Source of the DNA: an uncultured Sphingomonas sp.
GTDB lineage: Bacteria; Pseudomonadota; Alphaproteobacteria; Sphingomonadales; Sphingomonadaceae
Direction: 5' to 3'
Assembly: GCF_937859915.1 (NCBI RefSeq)
Contig: NZ_CALMAW010000053.1
Location: forward strand, 78,314 to 142,313
Length of the DNA: 64,000 nucleotides
The notes below the pieces were generated by a model. That model was not told the DNA's origin and made no database searches. It saw nothing but the letters and a program-made list of their open reading frames with translations. Within the stretch, counting starts at the first letter, position 1. The number at the start of each line of letters is the position of its first letter. A program made the position numbers and the translations under genes. This document shows positions 18,234-32,895 of this stretch, one piece after another.

Positions 18234-18250
18234 GGACAGCTATCCTGTCC
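18234..18250 (+). other. small hairpin upstream of gltD
   Basis: Perfect 6-bp inverted repeat GGACAG-CTATC-CTGTCC in the 156-bp leader between uppP and gltD. It could be a regulatory structure or chance; no U-run follows. Confidence 0.3.
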
Positions 18251-18317
18251 TAAGTCTCGATTCTGTCGTGACTAACCCCGCGGACTATGCTTTTCGTGCC
18301 CTCGATGGAGGGTTCGA

Positions 18318-19768
18318 ATGGCTGATAATCCGATGCTCAAGTTCGTGGGGACAGGCCAAGCCTATCCCGACAAGCGCGCGCCCGACATTCGTGCCGAGGA
18401 TTTCGCCGAGATCACGCGCGCCTATATCGATGCGAAGGCGCAGGAACAGGCGGGGCGCTGCTCGCAATGCGGCGTGCCCTATTGCTCGACCCATTGTCCG
18501 CTGCACAACCATATCCCCGACTGGCTGCGGCTGACCGCCGAAGGCCGCTTGCGCGAGGCCTATGAGCTGTCGTCGGCGACCTCGACGATGCCCGAGATCT
18601 GCGGCCGCATCTGCCCGCAGGATCGGCTGTGCGAGGGCAATTGCGTCATCGAGTTTTCTGGCCACGGCGCGGTCACCATCGGCGCGATCGAGAAGTTCAT
18701 CACCGACACCGCATGGAAGGAAGGCTGGGTCGAACCGATCGTGCCGGTGCGCGACCGACAGGGCCAGTCGATCGGCATCGTCGGCGCGGGCCCGGCAGGC
18801 CTCACCACCGCCGAATATATGCGCGGCCACGGCTATAAGGTGCATGTCTACGACCGCCACGATCGCGCCGGCGGGCTGCTGGTCTACGGCATCCCCGGCT
18901 TCAAGCTCGAGAAGGAGGTGGTCACGCGCCGCTTCGAGCGGCTGCGCGAGGCGGGCATCCATTTCCATCTTGGTTTCGAGGTCGGCCGCGACGCGACGAT
19001 GGCGCAGCTGCGCGAGCGGCACGACGCGCTGCTGATCGCGACCGGCGTCTACCGCGCGCGCGAGATCAAGGCGCCGGGGGTCGGATCGCCGGGTGTGATC
19101 AAGGCACTCGACTTCCTGATCGCGTCGAACCGCAAGGGCTTCGGCGACAGCGTGCCCGAGTGGGACAGTGGTGCCCTCAACGCCGAGGGCAAGCATGTCG
19201 TCGTCGTCGGCGGCGGCGACACCGCAATGGACTGCGTGCGCACCGCGGTGCGCCAGGGCGCCAAGTCGGTGAAGTGCCTGTACCGCCGCGACCGCGCCAA
19301 CATGCCCGGCTCGCAGCGCGAGGTCGCCAATGCCGAGGAAGAGGGCGTCGAATTCGTCTGGCTCTCCGCACCCGACGCGTTCGAGGCGGGCGAGCAGGTC
19401 AGCGGCGTGCGCGCCTCGCGGATGCGGCTGGGTGCGCCTGACGCCTCCGGCCGCCGCGCGCCCGAGCTCGATCCAGGCAGCGAGTTCCGGCTCGATGCCG
19501 ATCTGGTCATCCAGGCGCTGGGCTTCGATCCCGAGGACCTGCCGCAGATGTTCGGCGCGCCCGAGCTTTCGGTGACGCGCTGGGGCACGCTACGCGTCGA
19601 CCACAAGACGATGCAGACCTCGATGCCCGGCGTGTTCGCCGCGGGCGACATCGTACGGGGCGCGAGCCTCGTCGTCTGGGCGGTGCGCGACGGCCGCGAC
19701 GTCAGCGCGCGGATGCACGCCTGGCTCAAGGAAAAGGCCAAGTCGGCCAAGCTGGAGGCGGTGGCAGC

Positions 19769-19772
<4 letters not shown>
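18318..19772 (+). CDS. gltD: glutamate synthase (NADPH) small subunit
   Basis: A 484-residue beta subunit of NADPH-dependent glutamate synthase. It supplies electrons from NADPH through FAD and iron-sulfur clusters to GltB for the glutamine + 2-oxoglutarate reaction. An N-terminal cysteine-rich domain carries CSQCGVPYC (about 48-56) and CGRICPQDRLCEGNC (about 95-109) for two 4Fe-4S clusters. The FAD fold is at GIVGAGPAGLTTAEYM and the NADPH fold at VVVGGGDTAMDC. It overlaps gltB by 4 bp (ATGA), so the pair is coupled, in the order gltD-gltB. Confidence 0.96.
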
Positions 19773-24328
<4,556 letters not shown>

Positions 24329-24343
24329 CGTTGCCCTGTGACC

Positions 24344-24432
24344 CGTCATTCCCGCGCAGGCGGGAATCCATACGCGCAGCGCTCGATCAATGGGCGCTGC
24401 GCTATGGATCCCGGATCAAGTCCGGGATGACG
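24344..24432. repeat. 89-bp palindromic repeat (CGTCATTCCCG type), possible bidirectional terminator
   Basis: Two 38-base imperfect inverted arms, 24344-24381 and 24395-24432, each containing its own hairpin (CCCGC-GCAG-GCGGG and CCCGGA-TCAAG-TCCGGG). It lies exactly between the convergent gltB and response-regulator genes and overlaps the latter's last codons. A short relative is at 43828-43861. Confidence 0.75.
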
Positions 24433-24859
24433 ACGAAGGGGAAGCTTTGCGGCCGGAATCTGCACCCTTATCGAGAACGGCGAGCGACACCGCGGCCCGT
24501 GCCTCGATCGCGGTTTCCAGCGCATCGAGCAGGCCGATCGCCGTGAACGGCTTTTCGCACACCGGATGGTCGCCATAGGCGGACGGAATCTCGTTGCGGC
24601 TGCCGGTCGCGAACACGAACGGGACGCCGAGCTTGCGGAACTGGTCGGCGATCATCAGCGACATGCCGTCGAGCCGCAGGTCGAGCACGGCGGCATCGAA
24701 CAGCAGCGTCCGGTTATCGATCGCGTCCTGCGCTTCCTCGGTGGTGCAGACCGGCCCTAGCGGGACGCCGCCCGCTTCCTCGATGATCGCCGAGATATGC
24801 TCGCCAATCATGGCATTGTCCTCGACGATCAGGACCCGTCGCGCGTGCATGTAGCTCAT
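24416..24859 (-). CDS. stand-alone response regulator (receiver domain)
   Basis: A 147-residue single-domain CheY-like protein. The acidic pocket appears in VLIVEDNAMIGEH (about residues 8-20), the phosphoacceptor Asp in AVLDLRLDGMS, the Thr/Ser position in FVFATGSR, and the conserved Lys in VCEKPFTA. There is no output domain. ATG at 24859 has a G-rich ribosome-binding site; the frame runs further upstream but without similarity. The last residues run into the palindromic repeat, giving a Ser-rich tail. No histidine kinase is adjacent. Confidence 0.87.
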   Translation of the reverse strand: MSYMHARRVLIVEDNAMIGEHISAIIEEAGGVPLGPVCTTEEAQDAIDNRTLLFDAAVLDLRLDGMSLMIADQFRKLGVPFVFATGSRNEIPSAYGDHPVCEKPFTAIGLLDALETAIEARAAVSLAVLDKGADSGRKASPSSSSRT

Positions 24860-24996
24860 GGGCCCATCTCCCGATTGCCGTTGCCACCGGTCTGCGATCA
24901 TCGGGATTAACGGTTGGTCACTGTTGCCGCGCGCCTGCGACCAATGTCTAGCGGCCGGCCGGTGACCGGCAGCAGGGCGATGATCGGCCACGCGGA

Positions 24997-26352
24997 TTGA
25001 CGCGCGCGCGCGATGTCCCCAATCCGGTCGAAACGGCAACGGGGGCGACGGGCGTGGATGCGGTGACCGACGGTAGACAGATCAAGCGCATCCTGCTGGC
25101 GAGCCTGGTCGGCACCTCGGTCGAATTCTACGATTTTTACATCTACGCGACCGCGACCAGCCTGGTGTTCGGGCCGCTGTTCTTCCCGGGCAGCTCGCCC
25201 TCGGCGCAATTGCTGTCCTCCTATGCGAGCTTCGGCCTCGCCTTCCTCGCCCGGCCGCTGGGCGGCGCGCTGTTCGGCCATTTCGGTGACCGCATCGGGC
25301 GCAAGTCGACGCTGGTCGCCTCGCTGCTGCTGATGGGCTTTTCGACCGCCGCGATCGCACTGCTGCCGACCTACGCGACCGCGGGCTGGATCGCGCCCGC
25401 GCTGCTCTGCCTGCTGCGCTTCGGCCAGGGTATCGGGCTCGGCGGCGAGTGGAGCGGGGCGGCGCTGCTCGCGGTGGAAAATGCGCCGCCGGGCTGGCGT
25501 GGGCGCTTCGGCATGGCGCCGCAAATCGGCGCGCCGGTCGGTTTCCTGGCTGCGAACGGCTTCTTCCTCGCGCTCGGCGCCTGGCTGACTCCCGACCAGT
25601 TTCGCGACTGGGGCTGGCGCATCCCTTTCCTGGCGAGCGCGCTGCTCGTCGGGCTCGGCCTGTGGGTGCGGCTCAAGCTGACCGAGACCGCCGCCTTCGC
25701 CGCCGCGCTTGAGGAGTCGCCGCCGCCGCGCGTGCCGATCGCCGACGTGCTGCGCGGGCATCTGCGCGTCACCGTCGCGGGGACGCTGGGCGTCGTCGCC
25801 TGCTTCGCGCTCTATTACATCGCGACCGCGTTCGCGCTCGGCTACGGCACGACCACGCTCGGCTATGCACGCCAGGCCTTTCTCAAGGCGCAGCTCGGCG
25901 CGATCCTGTTCATGGCGGTGGGGATCGTCGCGGCGGGCTGGCTGTCGGACATCTTCAGTCCGCGCCGCGTGCTGGCGGTCGGTTGCCTCGCTACGATCCT
26001 CGTCGGCGCGCTGCTGTCGCCGCTGCTGGGCGGCGGCCAGATGACGGGCGTGTTCGCCTTCCTCTCGCTCGGGCTGCTCGCGATGGGCTTCGTCTACGGC
26101 CCGCTCGGCGCCTGGCTGCCGGGGCTGTTTCCGCCCCAGGTGCGCTATACGGGGACCTCGCTCGCCTTCAACATCGGCGGGATCATCGGCGGCGGCCTCA
26201 CCCCGGCACTTGCCAAGATGATCGCCGACAGGGGGGGGCTCGCGCCGGTCGGCGGCTATCTGGCGGGCGCGGCGGTCCTCAGCATCGCAGGATTGCTGTT
26301 CGCGGGGCGCGGACGCAACGACGACACACCGGTCGCGATTCTCGAACCCTGA
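24997..26352 (+). CDS. MFS transporter, metabolite:H+ symporter (MHS) family
   Basis: A 451-residue transporter with the MHS-type signatures SVEFYDFYIYATA in the first helix region, GHFGDRIGRKSTL after helix 2, and GQGIGLGGEWSGAALL in helix 4. About 12 membrane segments. Related proteins take up organic acids, betaines or shikimate; this substrate is unknown. The start is uncertain: TTG at 24997 gives the longest form, but GTG at 25054, preceded by a G-rich stretch, is also plausible and leaves a normal N-terminus. Confidence 0.85.
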   Translation: MTRARDVPNPVETATGATGVDAVTDGRQIKRILLASLVGTSVEFYDFYIYATATSLVFGPLFFPGSSPSAQLLSSYASFGLAFLARPLGGALFGHFGDRIGRKSTLVASLLLMGFSTAAIALLPTYATAGWIAPALLCLLRFGQGIGLGGEWSGAALLAVENAPPGWRGRFGMAPQIGAPVGFLAANGFFLALGAWLTPDQFRDWGWRIPFLASALLVGLGLWVRLKLTETAAFAAALEESPPPRVPIADVLRGHLRVTVAGTLGVVACFALYYIATAFALGYGTTTLGYARQAFLKAQLGAILFMAVGIVAAGWLSDIFSPRRVLAVGCLATILVGALLSPLLGGGQMTGVFAFLSLGLLAMGFVYGPLGAWLPGLFPPQVRYTGTSLAFNIGGIIGGGLTPALAKMIADRGGLAPVGGYLAGAAVLSIAGLLFAGRGRNDDTPVAILEP

Positions 26353-26399
26353 GCGTGCGGCATCTGGCTTTGGCGGCCAGCCCCGATTAAGCGGGCGCC

Positions 26400-28073
26400 A
26401 TGACGACCGACATCGAGATCGCCCGTGCCGCCACCCTCCAGCCGATCGCGCAGATCGCTGGAAAGCTTGGCATCCCCGACGAGGCCATCGAGCCTTACGG
26501 TCGCTACAAGGCCAAGATCGACGGGGGCTGGCTCCAGCAGCAGCAGGCGACCGTGACACCGGGCAAGCTGATCCTGGTCACCGCGATCAACCCGACGCCG
26601 GCGGGCGAGGGCAAGACCACCACCTCGGTCGGCCTTGCCGATGCGCTGACGCTGTCGGGACGCCGCGCCGTGCTGTGTCTGCGCGAACCCTCGCTCGGGC
26701 CCTGCTTCGGGCAGAAGGGCGGCGCCACCGGCGGCGGCCATGCACAGGTCGCGCCGATGGAGGACATCAACCTCCACTTCACCGGCGACTTCCACGCGAT
26801 CACCGCCGCGCACAATCTCCTCGCCGCGATGCTCGATAACCATATCCACTGGGGCAATGCGCTCGACATCGACGTGCGCCGCGTCGTCTGGCGCCGCGTG
26901 CTCGACATGAACGACCGCGCCTTGCGCGACATCGTCCAGTCGCTCGGCGGCCCCGCCAACGGATTCCCGCGCGAATCCGGCTTCGACATCACCGTCGCCT
27001 CCGAGGTGATGGCGATCTTCTGCCTTGCCGAGGACTTGGCCGACATGGAAGCGCGACTCGGCCGCATCGTCGTCGCCTATACGCGCGACAAGCGCCCGGT
27101 GACCGCGCGCGACCTCAAGGCCGACGGCGCGATGGCGGTGCTGCTCGCCGAGGCGATCAAGCCCAATCTGGTCCAGACGCTCGAGGGCACGCCCGCCTTC
27201 ATCCATGGCGGGCCGTTCGCCAATATCGCGCATGGCTGCAATTCGGTAATCGCGACGCGCGCCGGGCTGGCGCTCGGCGACTATGTCGTCACCGAAGCAG
27301 GCTTCGGCGCCGATCTGGGCGCGGAGAAATTCTTCGACATCAAGTGCCGGCAGGCGGGGCTCGCGCCCGCAGCCGTCGTCATCGTCGCGACGGTGCGCGC
27401 GCTCAAGATGAACGGCGGCGTCGCCAAGGCCGACTTGGCGCATGAGGATGTCGAGGCGGTACGACGCGGTGCGGTCAATCTGTTCCGCCACATCGAGAAT
27501 GTACGGCTGTTCGGCGTGCCCGTCGTGGTGGCGATCAACCATTTCGTCACCGACAGCGACGCCGAGGTCGCGGTGATCCAGCATGGCGCCGCGGTCCAGG
27601 GCGCGCGCGCGATCCTGTGCCGGCATTGGGCGGAAGGCGGCGCGGGTGCCGCCGAGCTCGCCGAGGCGGTGGCTGCGCTGGCCGATGCGGGCGACGCCGA
27701 GTTCGCACCGCTCTATGCCGACGCACTGCCGCTGCTCGCCAAGATCGAGGCGGTCGCGACGCGCATCTATCACGCCGCATCGGTGAGCGCGTCGCCCGCG
27801 ATCCTGGCGCAGCTGCGCGCCTGGGAAGAGGCGGGCTACGGCCATCTGCCGGTGTGCATGGCCAAGACGCAATACAGCTTCTCGACCGACCCGACGGCGC
27901 TCGGCGCGCCGGTCGGCCACGTCGTGCCGATCCGCGAGGTCCGGCTGGCAGCAGGCGCGGGCTTCGTCGTGGCGATCTGCGGCGAGATCATGGCGATGCC
28001 GGGGCTCCCCCGCAAACCCGCCGCCGAGACGATCCGCATCGATAGCGCGGGGCATATCGAGGGGCTGTTCTAG
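26400..28073 (+). CDS. fhs: formate--tetrahydrofolate ligase
   Basis: A 557-residue enzyme that makes 10-formyl-THF from formate, ATP and THF. The ATP-binding loop [11 protein letters not shown] is near residues 65-75, and further conserved stretches include [16 protein letters not shown] and [16 protein letters not shown]. Length and motifs match the family throughout. It is a one-carbon metabolism enzyme; sarcosine oxidase encoded earlier in the window also feeds C1 units into THF, but the two loci are about 20 kb apart and need not be co-regulated. Confidence 0.96.
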   Translation: MTTDIEIARAATLQPIAQIAGKLGIPDEAIEPYGRYKAKIDGGWLQQQQATVTPGKLILVTAINPTPAGEGKTTTSVGLADALTLSGRRAVLCLREPSLGPCFGQKGGATGGGHAQVAPMEDINLHFTGDFHAITAAHNLLAAMLDNHIHWGNALDIDVRRVVWRRVLDMNDRALRDIVQSLGGPANGFPRESGFDITVASEVMAIFCLAEDLADMEARLGRIVVAYTRDKRPVTARDLKADGAMAVLLAEAIKPNLVQTLEGTPAFIHGGPFANIAHGCNSVIATRAGLALGDYVVTEAGFGADLGAEKFFDIKCRQAGLAPAAVVIVATVRALKMNGGVAKADLAHEDVEAVRRGAVNLFRHIENVRLFGVPVVVAINHFVTDSDAEVAVIQHGAAVQGARAILCRHWAEGGAGAAELAEAVAALADAGDAEFAPLYADALPLLAKIEAVATRIYHAASVSASPAILAQLRAWEEAGYGHLPVCMAKTQYSFSTDPTALGAPVGHVVPIREVRLAAGAGFVVAICGEIMAMPGLPRKPAAETIRIDSAGHIEGLF

Positions 28074-28089
28074 GATTGCCGGGGAACGG

Positions 28090-28755
28090 TCAGGCTTCGA
28101 CGAGTCCAAGCGTCCCAGCCGCATCCATGTCCACGGTGAGCGCCTCATAATCGCGCATCGCCACATGCGCCGTTGCCATCGGATGCGCATGTGTCGCGGT
28201 GATCACCACTACAGCGGCGCCCGCCGCCTCGGCCGCGGCGATCCCCGCCGCTGCATCTTCGAACACCAGACAGTCTTCGGCCGCGACTCCGAGGCGCTCG
28301 GCGGCGAGGAAGAAGCAGTCGGGCGCGGGCTTGCCGCGTTCGACATCCTCGGCGGTGATGAACAGCGGCGGCAACGGCAGGCCCGCCGCGGCGAGCCGTC
28401 GCTCGGCGAGCAGGCGCGGTGCCGAGGTGACGATCGCCCACCGATCCGCAGGGAGCGACGCGAGGAAGGCCGCCGCCCCCGCGATCGGATCGATGTCGTC
28501 GACATCGTCCATCTCCGTCGCCGTGATCGCCGCCGCCTCGGCGACCGGATCAACCCCGGGCAGGCCGAGCCGCCGGATCGTCTCGACCGACTGCACGCCG
28601 TGGATCGTCGGCAGGAATGCCGCGACGTCGAGGCCATGATCGCGCGCCCATGCCGACCAGACGCGCTCGGCGGAGGCGATCGAGCTCAGGATGGTGCCGT
28701 CCATGTCGAACAGGAAAGCGGCGAAGCGATGGTCGGGGAAGAGGGTATCAGACAC
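28090..28755 (-). CDS. HAD-superfamily phosphatase (beta-phosphoglucomutase-like subfamily)
   Basis: A 221-residue HAD hydrolase. Motif I is FLFDMDGTILSS (about residues 11-22), motif II the TSAPR segment, and motifs III/IV KPAPDCFFLAAERLG and VFEDAAAG. This is the phosphosugar phosphatase/mutase subgroup; a sugar-phosphate such as glycerol-3-phosphate or a hexitol phosphate is a reasonable guess given the adjacent glycerol operon, but unproven. GTG at 28755 is chosen because the frame upstream of it runs into the palindromic repeat at 28778-28860, whose translation is not part of the protein. Confidence 0.85.
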   Translation of the reverse strand: MSDTLFPDHRFAAFLFDMDGTILSSIASAERVWSAWARDHGLDVAAFLPTIHGVQSVETIRRLGLPGVDPVAEAAAITATEMDDVDDIDPIAGAAAFLASLPADRWAIVTSAPRLLAERRLAAAGLPLPPLFITAEDVERGKPAPDCFFLAAERLGVAAEDCLVFEDAAAGIAAAEAAGAAVVVITATHAHPMATAHVAMRDYEALTVDMDAAGTLGLVEA

Positions 28756-28777
28756 GGTATACGCTTTCACAAAACAC

Positions 28778-28860
28778 CCGTTCGTCCTGAGCGAAGTCGA
28801 AGGACATGTTTCGCGCGCTGCGCTCGCAACACGCACTTCGACGTCGCTCAGTGCGAACGG
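28778..28860. repeat. 83-bp palindromic intergenic repeat, same family as the soxA insertion
   Basis: Inverted 25-base arms at 28778-28802 and 28836-28860 match at 22 of 25 positions, with outer ends CCGTTCG. Lies between the glpD stop and the HAD gene start. The translated arm gives the VLSEVEG-like peptide also seen, in variant form, in soxA. Confidence 0.8.
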
Positions 28861-28866
28861 ATCTGA

Positions 28867-30354
28867 TTACAGGGGCGTTGCGGCTTGTTTCGCACGGCGC
28901 GCGAGATAGGCGCTCACCGCCGCGCGCAGCGTGTCGCCGCCGTGGAGGCCAAGCTTGGTCCGCCGCCACAGGATGTCATCGACGCTGTGCGCCCATTCGT
29001 GCTCGACCAGATAGTCGACCTCGCGCGTCGAGAGGCCGTGGCCGAGATCGTCGAGCGACGTCGCCTCGCCCAGCACGCGATCGATCCGCGTGCCATAGGC
29101 GTGCGCCATCCGCGTCGCGCTGATCTCGTCGAGGAACGGCCAGCGCTGACGCACCGTCTTGAGAAAGGCGGCGAAATCGCTGTTGGGCAGATCACCGCCG
29201 GGCAGCGGCACGCCCGCCGTCCAGGGCTTCGCCATCGCGGGCAGGAACGGCGCCAGCTTCTCGAGCGCATGTTCGGACAGGCGCCGGTAGGTCGTGATCT
29301 TGCCCCCGAAGGCGGATAGCACCTGCGGCGACTCCTCGGTGCCGAGCCGCAGCACATAGTCGCGCGTCACCTCGGAGGCGTTGGCGTGGCCGTCGTCGAA
29401 CAGCGGCCGCACGCCCGAATAGCTGCCGACGACGTCCGCCGGCCCGACCTGCTTGGTGAAGTAGGCGTTGACGCTCGCGCACAGATAGTCGGTCTCGTCG
29501 GGGTCGATCTTGGGCGCGGACGGGTCGCCCTCGAACGGCTTGTCGGTGGTGCCGATCAGCGTGAGATCGTCCTGGTAGGGGATCGCGAAGACGATGCGCT
29601 TGTCCTCGTTCTGGAGGATGTAGGCATGGGCACCGTCGAACAGCTTGGGCACGATGATGTGGCTGCCCTTGACCAGCCGCGGCGGGTTCTCGGCATGCGC
29701 CTGCGGCATGTCCTCGAGCACCTTGCCGACCCACGGCCCGCCGGTGTTGGCGATCGCGCTCGCGGTGACGGTGCTGCCGTCGCCCAGCGTCGCGACCCAG
29801 CGATCGCCTTCGCGCCGGGCGCGCTCGAAGCTCGTGTGGGTGCGGATGTCGGCGCCGCGCTCGGCGGCGTCGACCGCGTTGAGCACGACCAGCCGTGCAT
29901 CGTCGACCCAGCCGTCCGAATAGACGAAGCCGCGCCTGATCGGCTTGAGCCCGGCACCCCATTTGGTCTTGTCGAGGCGCACCCCGATCGACTTGGGCAG
30001 CCGCGTCCGCCCGCCGATATGGTCGTAGAGGAACAGCCCCATGCGGATCAGCCAGGCCGGTCGCATCCCCTTGGCAAGCGGCATCACGAAGCGCATCGGC
30101 GTGATCAGATGCGGGGCGACATCGAGGAGCTTCTCGCGCTCGGCCAGCGCCTCGCGGACGAGGCGGAACTCGTAATATTCGAGATAGCGCAAGCCGCCGT
30201 GGATCAGCTTGGTGCTCGCCGACGAAGTATGTTCCGCCAGATCGTCGCGCTCGACAAGCAGCACGCGCAGGCCGCGGCCCGCCGCATCGCGGGCGATGCC
30301 GGTGCCGTTGACGCCGCCGCCGATCACCAGCAGATCGAAATCGGTATCGCTCAT
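28867..30354 (-). CDS. glpD: glycerol-3-phosphate dehydrogenase (aerobic, FAD)
   Basis: A 495-residue flavoprotein oxidising glycerol-3-phosphate to dihydroxyacetone phosphate at the membrane. N-terminal FAD fold DLLVIGGGVNGTGIARDAAG (about residues 7-26), the signature STKLIHGGLRYLEYYEFRLV, and a C-terminal helical domain ending near residue 495. ATG at 30354 is chosen because it places the FAD fold at the N-terminus; the frame is open further upstream inside glpK. It starts 5 bp after the glpK stop, as the last gene of glpF-glpK-glpD. Confidence 0.96.
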   Translation of the reverse strand: MSDTDFDLLVIGGGVNGTGIARDAAGRGLRVLLVERDDLAEHTSSASTKLIHGGLRYLEYYEFRLVREALAEREKLLDVAPHLITPMRFVMPLAKGMRPAWLIRMGLFLYDHIGGRTRLPKSIGVRLDKTKWGAGLKPIRRGFVYSDGWVDDARLVVLNAVDAAERGADIRTHTSFERARREGDRWVATLGDGSTVTASAIANTGGPWVGKVLEDMPQAHAENPPRLVKGSHIIVPKLFDGAHAYILQNEDKRIVFAIPYQDDLTLIGTTDKPFEGDPSAPKIDPDETDYLCASVNAYFTKQVGPADVVGSYSGVRPLFDDGHANASEVTRDYVLRLGTEESPQVLSAFGGKITTYRRLSEHALEKLAPFLPAMAKPWTAGVPLPGGDLPNSDFAAFLKTVRQRWPFLDEISATRMAHAYGTRIDRVLGEATSLDDLGHGLSTREVDYLVEHEWAHSVDDILWRRTKLGLHGGDTLRAAVSAYLARRAKQAATPL

Positions 30355-30359
30355 GCTGG

Positions 30360-31847
30360 TCACGCCTCGATCTTGGAGCGGGTCCGGCTCAGCGCTTCCT
30401 GCCACCCGTCCTTGAGCCCGGCCCGCGCGTCGCTGGTCATGTCGGGCGTGAACGTCCGCTCGCCCTTCCAGGCCGCAGAAATCTCGTCGATGCCGTTCCA
30501 CACGCCGACCGCCATGCCGGCGAGGAACGCCGCGCCCGCCGCGGTGGTCTCGATATTGGCGGGGCGTGCGACCTCGGTGTCGAGCATGTTGGCGAGGAAC
30601 TGGCAGAACCAGTCGTTGGCCGCCATGCCGCCGTCGACGCGGATCTGGCGGGCGTCGCGCGCGCCGTCGGCGACCATCGCGTCGATCAGGTCGGCGGTCT
30701 GGTAGGCGACCGATTCGAGCGCGGCGCGGGCGATATGCGACCCGGTCGCAGCGAAGGTGAGCCCGGTGATCGACGCGCGCGCGTCGGGATCCCAATGCGG
30801 CGCGCCGAGGCCGACGAAGGCCGGCACCATGTAGACGCCGTCGTTGCCGTCAAGCTTGGTCGCCATGTCGTCGGTGTCGGCGGCGCGGTTGATGAGCCCA
30901 AGCCCGTCGCGCAGCCATTTCACGGCAGCCCCCGCGACGAAGATCGAGCCTTCGAGCGCATAGGTGCGCTTGCCGTCCAGCTGATAGGCGATGGTGGTGA
31001 GCATGCCGTTCTTGCTGGTCACCGCCTCGTCGCCGGTGTTGAGCAGCACGAAACAGCCGGTGCCATAGGTCGACTTGGCGTCGCCGCGCGCGAAACAGGC
31101 CTGGCCGACCACCGCCGCCTGCTGGTCGCCCGCCATGCCGCCGATCGGGATGCTCTTGCCAAGCAGATCGGACGTCGTCTCCCCGAAGATGGTGGAATTG
31201 TCCTTCACCTCGGGGAGGAGGCTCTCGGGGATGTCGAGCATCTTGAGCATATCGGCGTCCCACGCGCCTTTGTGGATGTCGAACAGCAGCGTGCGCGAGG
31301 CGTTGGAGGCATCGGTCGCATGGACCTTGCCACCGGTCAGCCGCCACAGCAGGAAGCTGTCGATCGTGCCGAAGGCGAGTTCGCCCTTCTCGGCGCGGGC
31401 GCGCACGCCGTCGACCTCGTCGAGGATCCATTTGAGCTTTGTCCCCGAAAAATAGGGGTCGAGGATCAGCCCGGTGCGCTCGCGGACCAGCGGTTCGCAG
31501 CCGTCGGCCTCGAGCTGCGCGCAATATTTCGCGGTGCGGCGGTCCTGCCAGACGATCGCGTTGTGGACGGGTTCGCCGGTCTTGCGATCCCAGACGACGA
31601 CGGTCTCGCGCTGGTTGGTGATGCCGATTCCGGCGATCGTGCCGCCGTCCTTCTCGGCGACCGCCTTCATCGTCGCCACCGTGTCGCGCCAGATGTCCTC
31701 CGCGTCGTGCTCGACCCAGCCGGGATTGGGATAATGCTGCTCGAACTCGTGGCGTTCGCTGTGGCGCGGCACGCCGTCGGTGCCGAAGGTCATGCTGCGT
31801 GTCGAGGTTGTGCCCTGGTCGATGGCCAGGATGATGGTGTCGCTCAC
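30360..31847 (-). CDS. glpK: glycerol kinase
   Basis: A 495-residue FGGY-family kinase phosphorylating glycerol to sn-glycerol-3-phosphate. The N-terminal phosphate-binding loop is AIDQGTTSTRS (about residues 8-18), the substrate region WVEHDAEDIW, and the C-terminal FGGY signature region includes GGMAANDWFCQFLAN. Length is typical. It sits 17 bp downstream of the glycerol facilitator and 5 bp upstream of glpD in the same operon. Confidence 0.97.
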   Translation of the reverse strand: MSDTIILAIDQGTTSTRSMTFGTDGVPRHSERHEFEQHYPNPGWVEHDAEDIWRDTVATMKAVAEKDGGTIAGIGITNQRETVVVWDRKTGEPVHNAIVWQDRRTAKYCAQLEADGCEPLVRERTGLILDPYFSGTKLKWILDEVDGVRARAEKGELAFGTIDSFLLWRLTGGKVHATDASNASRTLLFDIHKGAWDADMLKMLDIPESLLPEVKDNSTIFGETTSDLLGKSIPIGGMAGDQQAAVVGQACFARGDAKSTYGTGCFVLLNTGDEAVTSKNGMLTTIAYQLDGKRTYALEGSIFVAGAAVKWLRDGLGLINRAADTDDMATKLDGNDGVYMVPAFVGLGAPHWDPDARASITGLTFAATGSHIARAALESVAYQTADLIDAMVADGARDARQIRVDGGMAANDWFCQFLANMLDTEVARPANIETTAAGAAFLAGMAVGVWNGIDEISAAWKGERTFTPDMTSDARAGLKDGWQEALSRTRSKIEA

Positions 31848-31864
31848 GGTCTAGCTCTCCTGGA

Positions 31865-32674
31865 TCATTGCGGGCCGGCCGCGGGCTTGTCGCGCGGCAG
31901 GAAGGGGCGGATCAGCAGATGCTGCGCGCCGCCGCCGATCAGCCCGCCGATCAGCGGCGCGACGATCGGCACCCACCAATAATTGCCGACACCGGGGAAG
32001 GCGGACGCGTCCCACCCCATCAGCCAGGCGAAGGTCCTCGGCCCGAAATCGCGCGCGGGGTTAAGCGCCCACGCCTCGAGATAGCCCGCCGACGCGCCGA
32101 TGATCGCGACCAGCAGCCCGATCACCAGCGCACCGAAATTGGCCTGCGGCGCCATGGTGTTGAACTCGTCGGTCACCGCGAAGATGCCGAACATCAGCAA
32201 GCCGGTGAGAATGATCTCGTCGATGAAGCCCTTCATCGGGGTCACCGCGGTGCCGGGCGCGGTGAAGAACACGCCGGCGGCGCCACCCGCGGCACGGGTG
32301 AGGTGCTCGGTCGCGTTGAAATGGTCGATGACGTTGTAGTAGAGTGCATAGACCAGCGCCGCGCCCAGGAAGGCGCCGATCACCTGCGCGCACCAATAGG
32401 GCACCACCTTCCACCAGGGAAAGCCGCGATAGACCGCGAGCGCCAATGTCACCGCGGGATTGGCGTGCGTGCCCGACACCGCGCCGGTGACGTAGATGGA
32501 GATCGACACCGCCATGCCCCAGGTGATGCACACGCCCCAATAGGCGGTCTTATAGGGGCTGGGGTCGTAGAGGATGTACATGCCGGCGACCGAGCAGCCG
32601 AAGCTGATGACGATGAGGATCGCCACGGCCTCGGAGATCAGCTCGCCCAGCAACGCCTTGCGTCCAGGGTCCAT
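31865..32674 (-). CDS. glpF: glycerol facilitator / aquaglyceroporin (MIP family)
   Basis: A 269-residue six-helix channel with the two NPA boxes, HANPAVT and ALNPARDFGPR; the Asp after the second NPA and the GYLEAW segment favour a glycerol-conducting aquaglyceroporin over a water-only channel. First gene of the leftward glycerol operon. ATG at 32674 has GGAGAG about 9 bases upstream; a start at 32698 would add eight non-conserved residues. Confidence 0.93.
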   Translation of the reverse strand: MDPGRKALLGELISEAVAILIVISFGCSVAGMYILYDPSPYKTAYWGVCITWGMAVSISIYVTGAVSGTHANPAVTLALAVYRGFPWWKVVPYWCAQVIGAFLGAALVYALYYNVIDHFNATEHLTRAAGGAAGVFFTAPGTAVTPMKGFIDEIILTGLLMFGIFAVTDEFNTMAPQANFGALVIGLLVAIIGASAGYLEAWALNPARDFGPRTFAWLMGWDASAFPGVGNYWWVPIVAPLIGGLIGGGAQHLLIRPFLPRDKPAAGPQ

Positions 32675-32751
32675 CGGGCAGTCTCTCCTTACCGGCACCG
32701 GTGCGAGCCGCGGACGTCGTTATGCCGTCGTCACGACCCTTTGCACAATAG

Positions 32752-32768
32752 CTGACGACATAAGTCAG
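32752..32768. promoter_or_regulatory. inverted repeat in the glpF-aldolase intergenic region (operator candidate)
   Basis: CTGAC-N7-GTCAG lies about 80 bp upstream of glpF in the divergent promoter region shared with the class I aldolase gene. Such a site could bind a GlpR-type or other repressor. No regulator gene is adjacent, and short inverted repeats arise by chance. Confidence 0.25.
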
Positions 32769-32895
32769 TTCCATTTCACTACCGATCTGATGACAGCGTT
32801 GCCGATACGATCGGCGCTTGCGCGGTGCGGCAAGTTTTGGTGCAAGAGCCGCGATCCTCTCCCGGGCCCATCAAAAAGCCCCATCTCAAGCGAGT

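Noticed and set aside
26400..28073. Riboswitch or leader structure before fhs
   Set aside because: Only 47 bp separate fhs from the transporter gene and no recognisable fold was seen.
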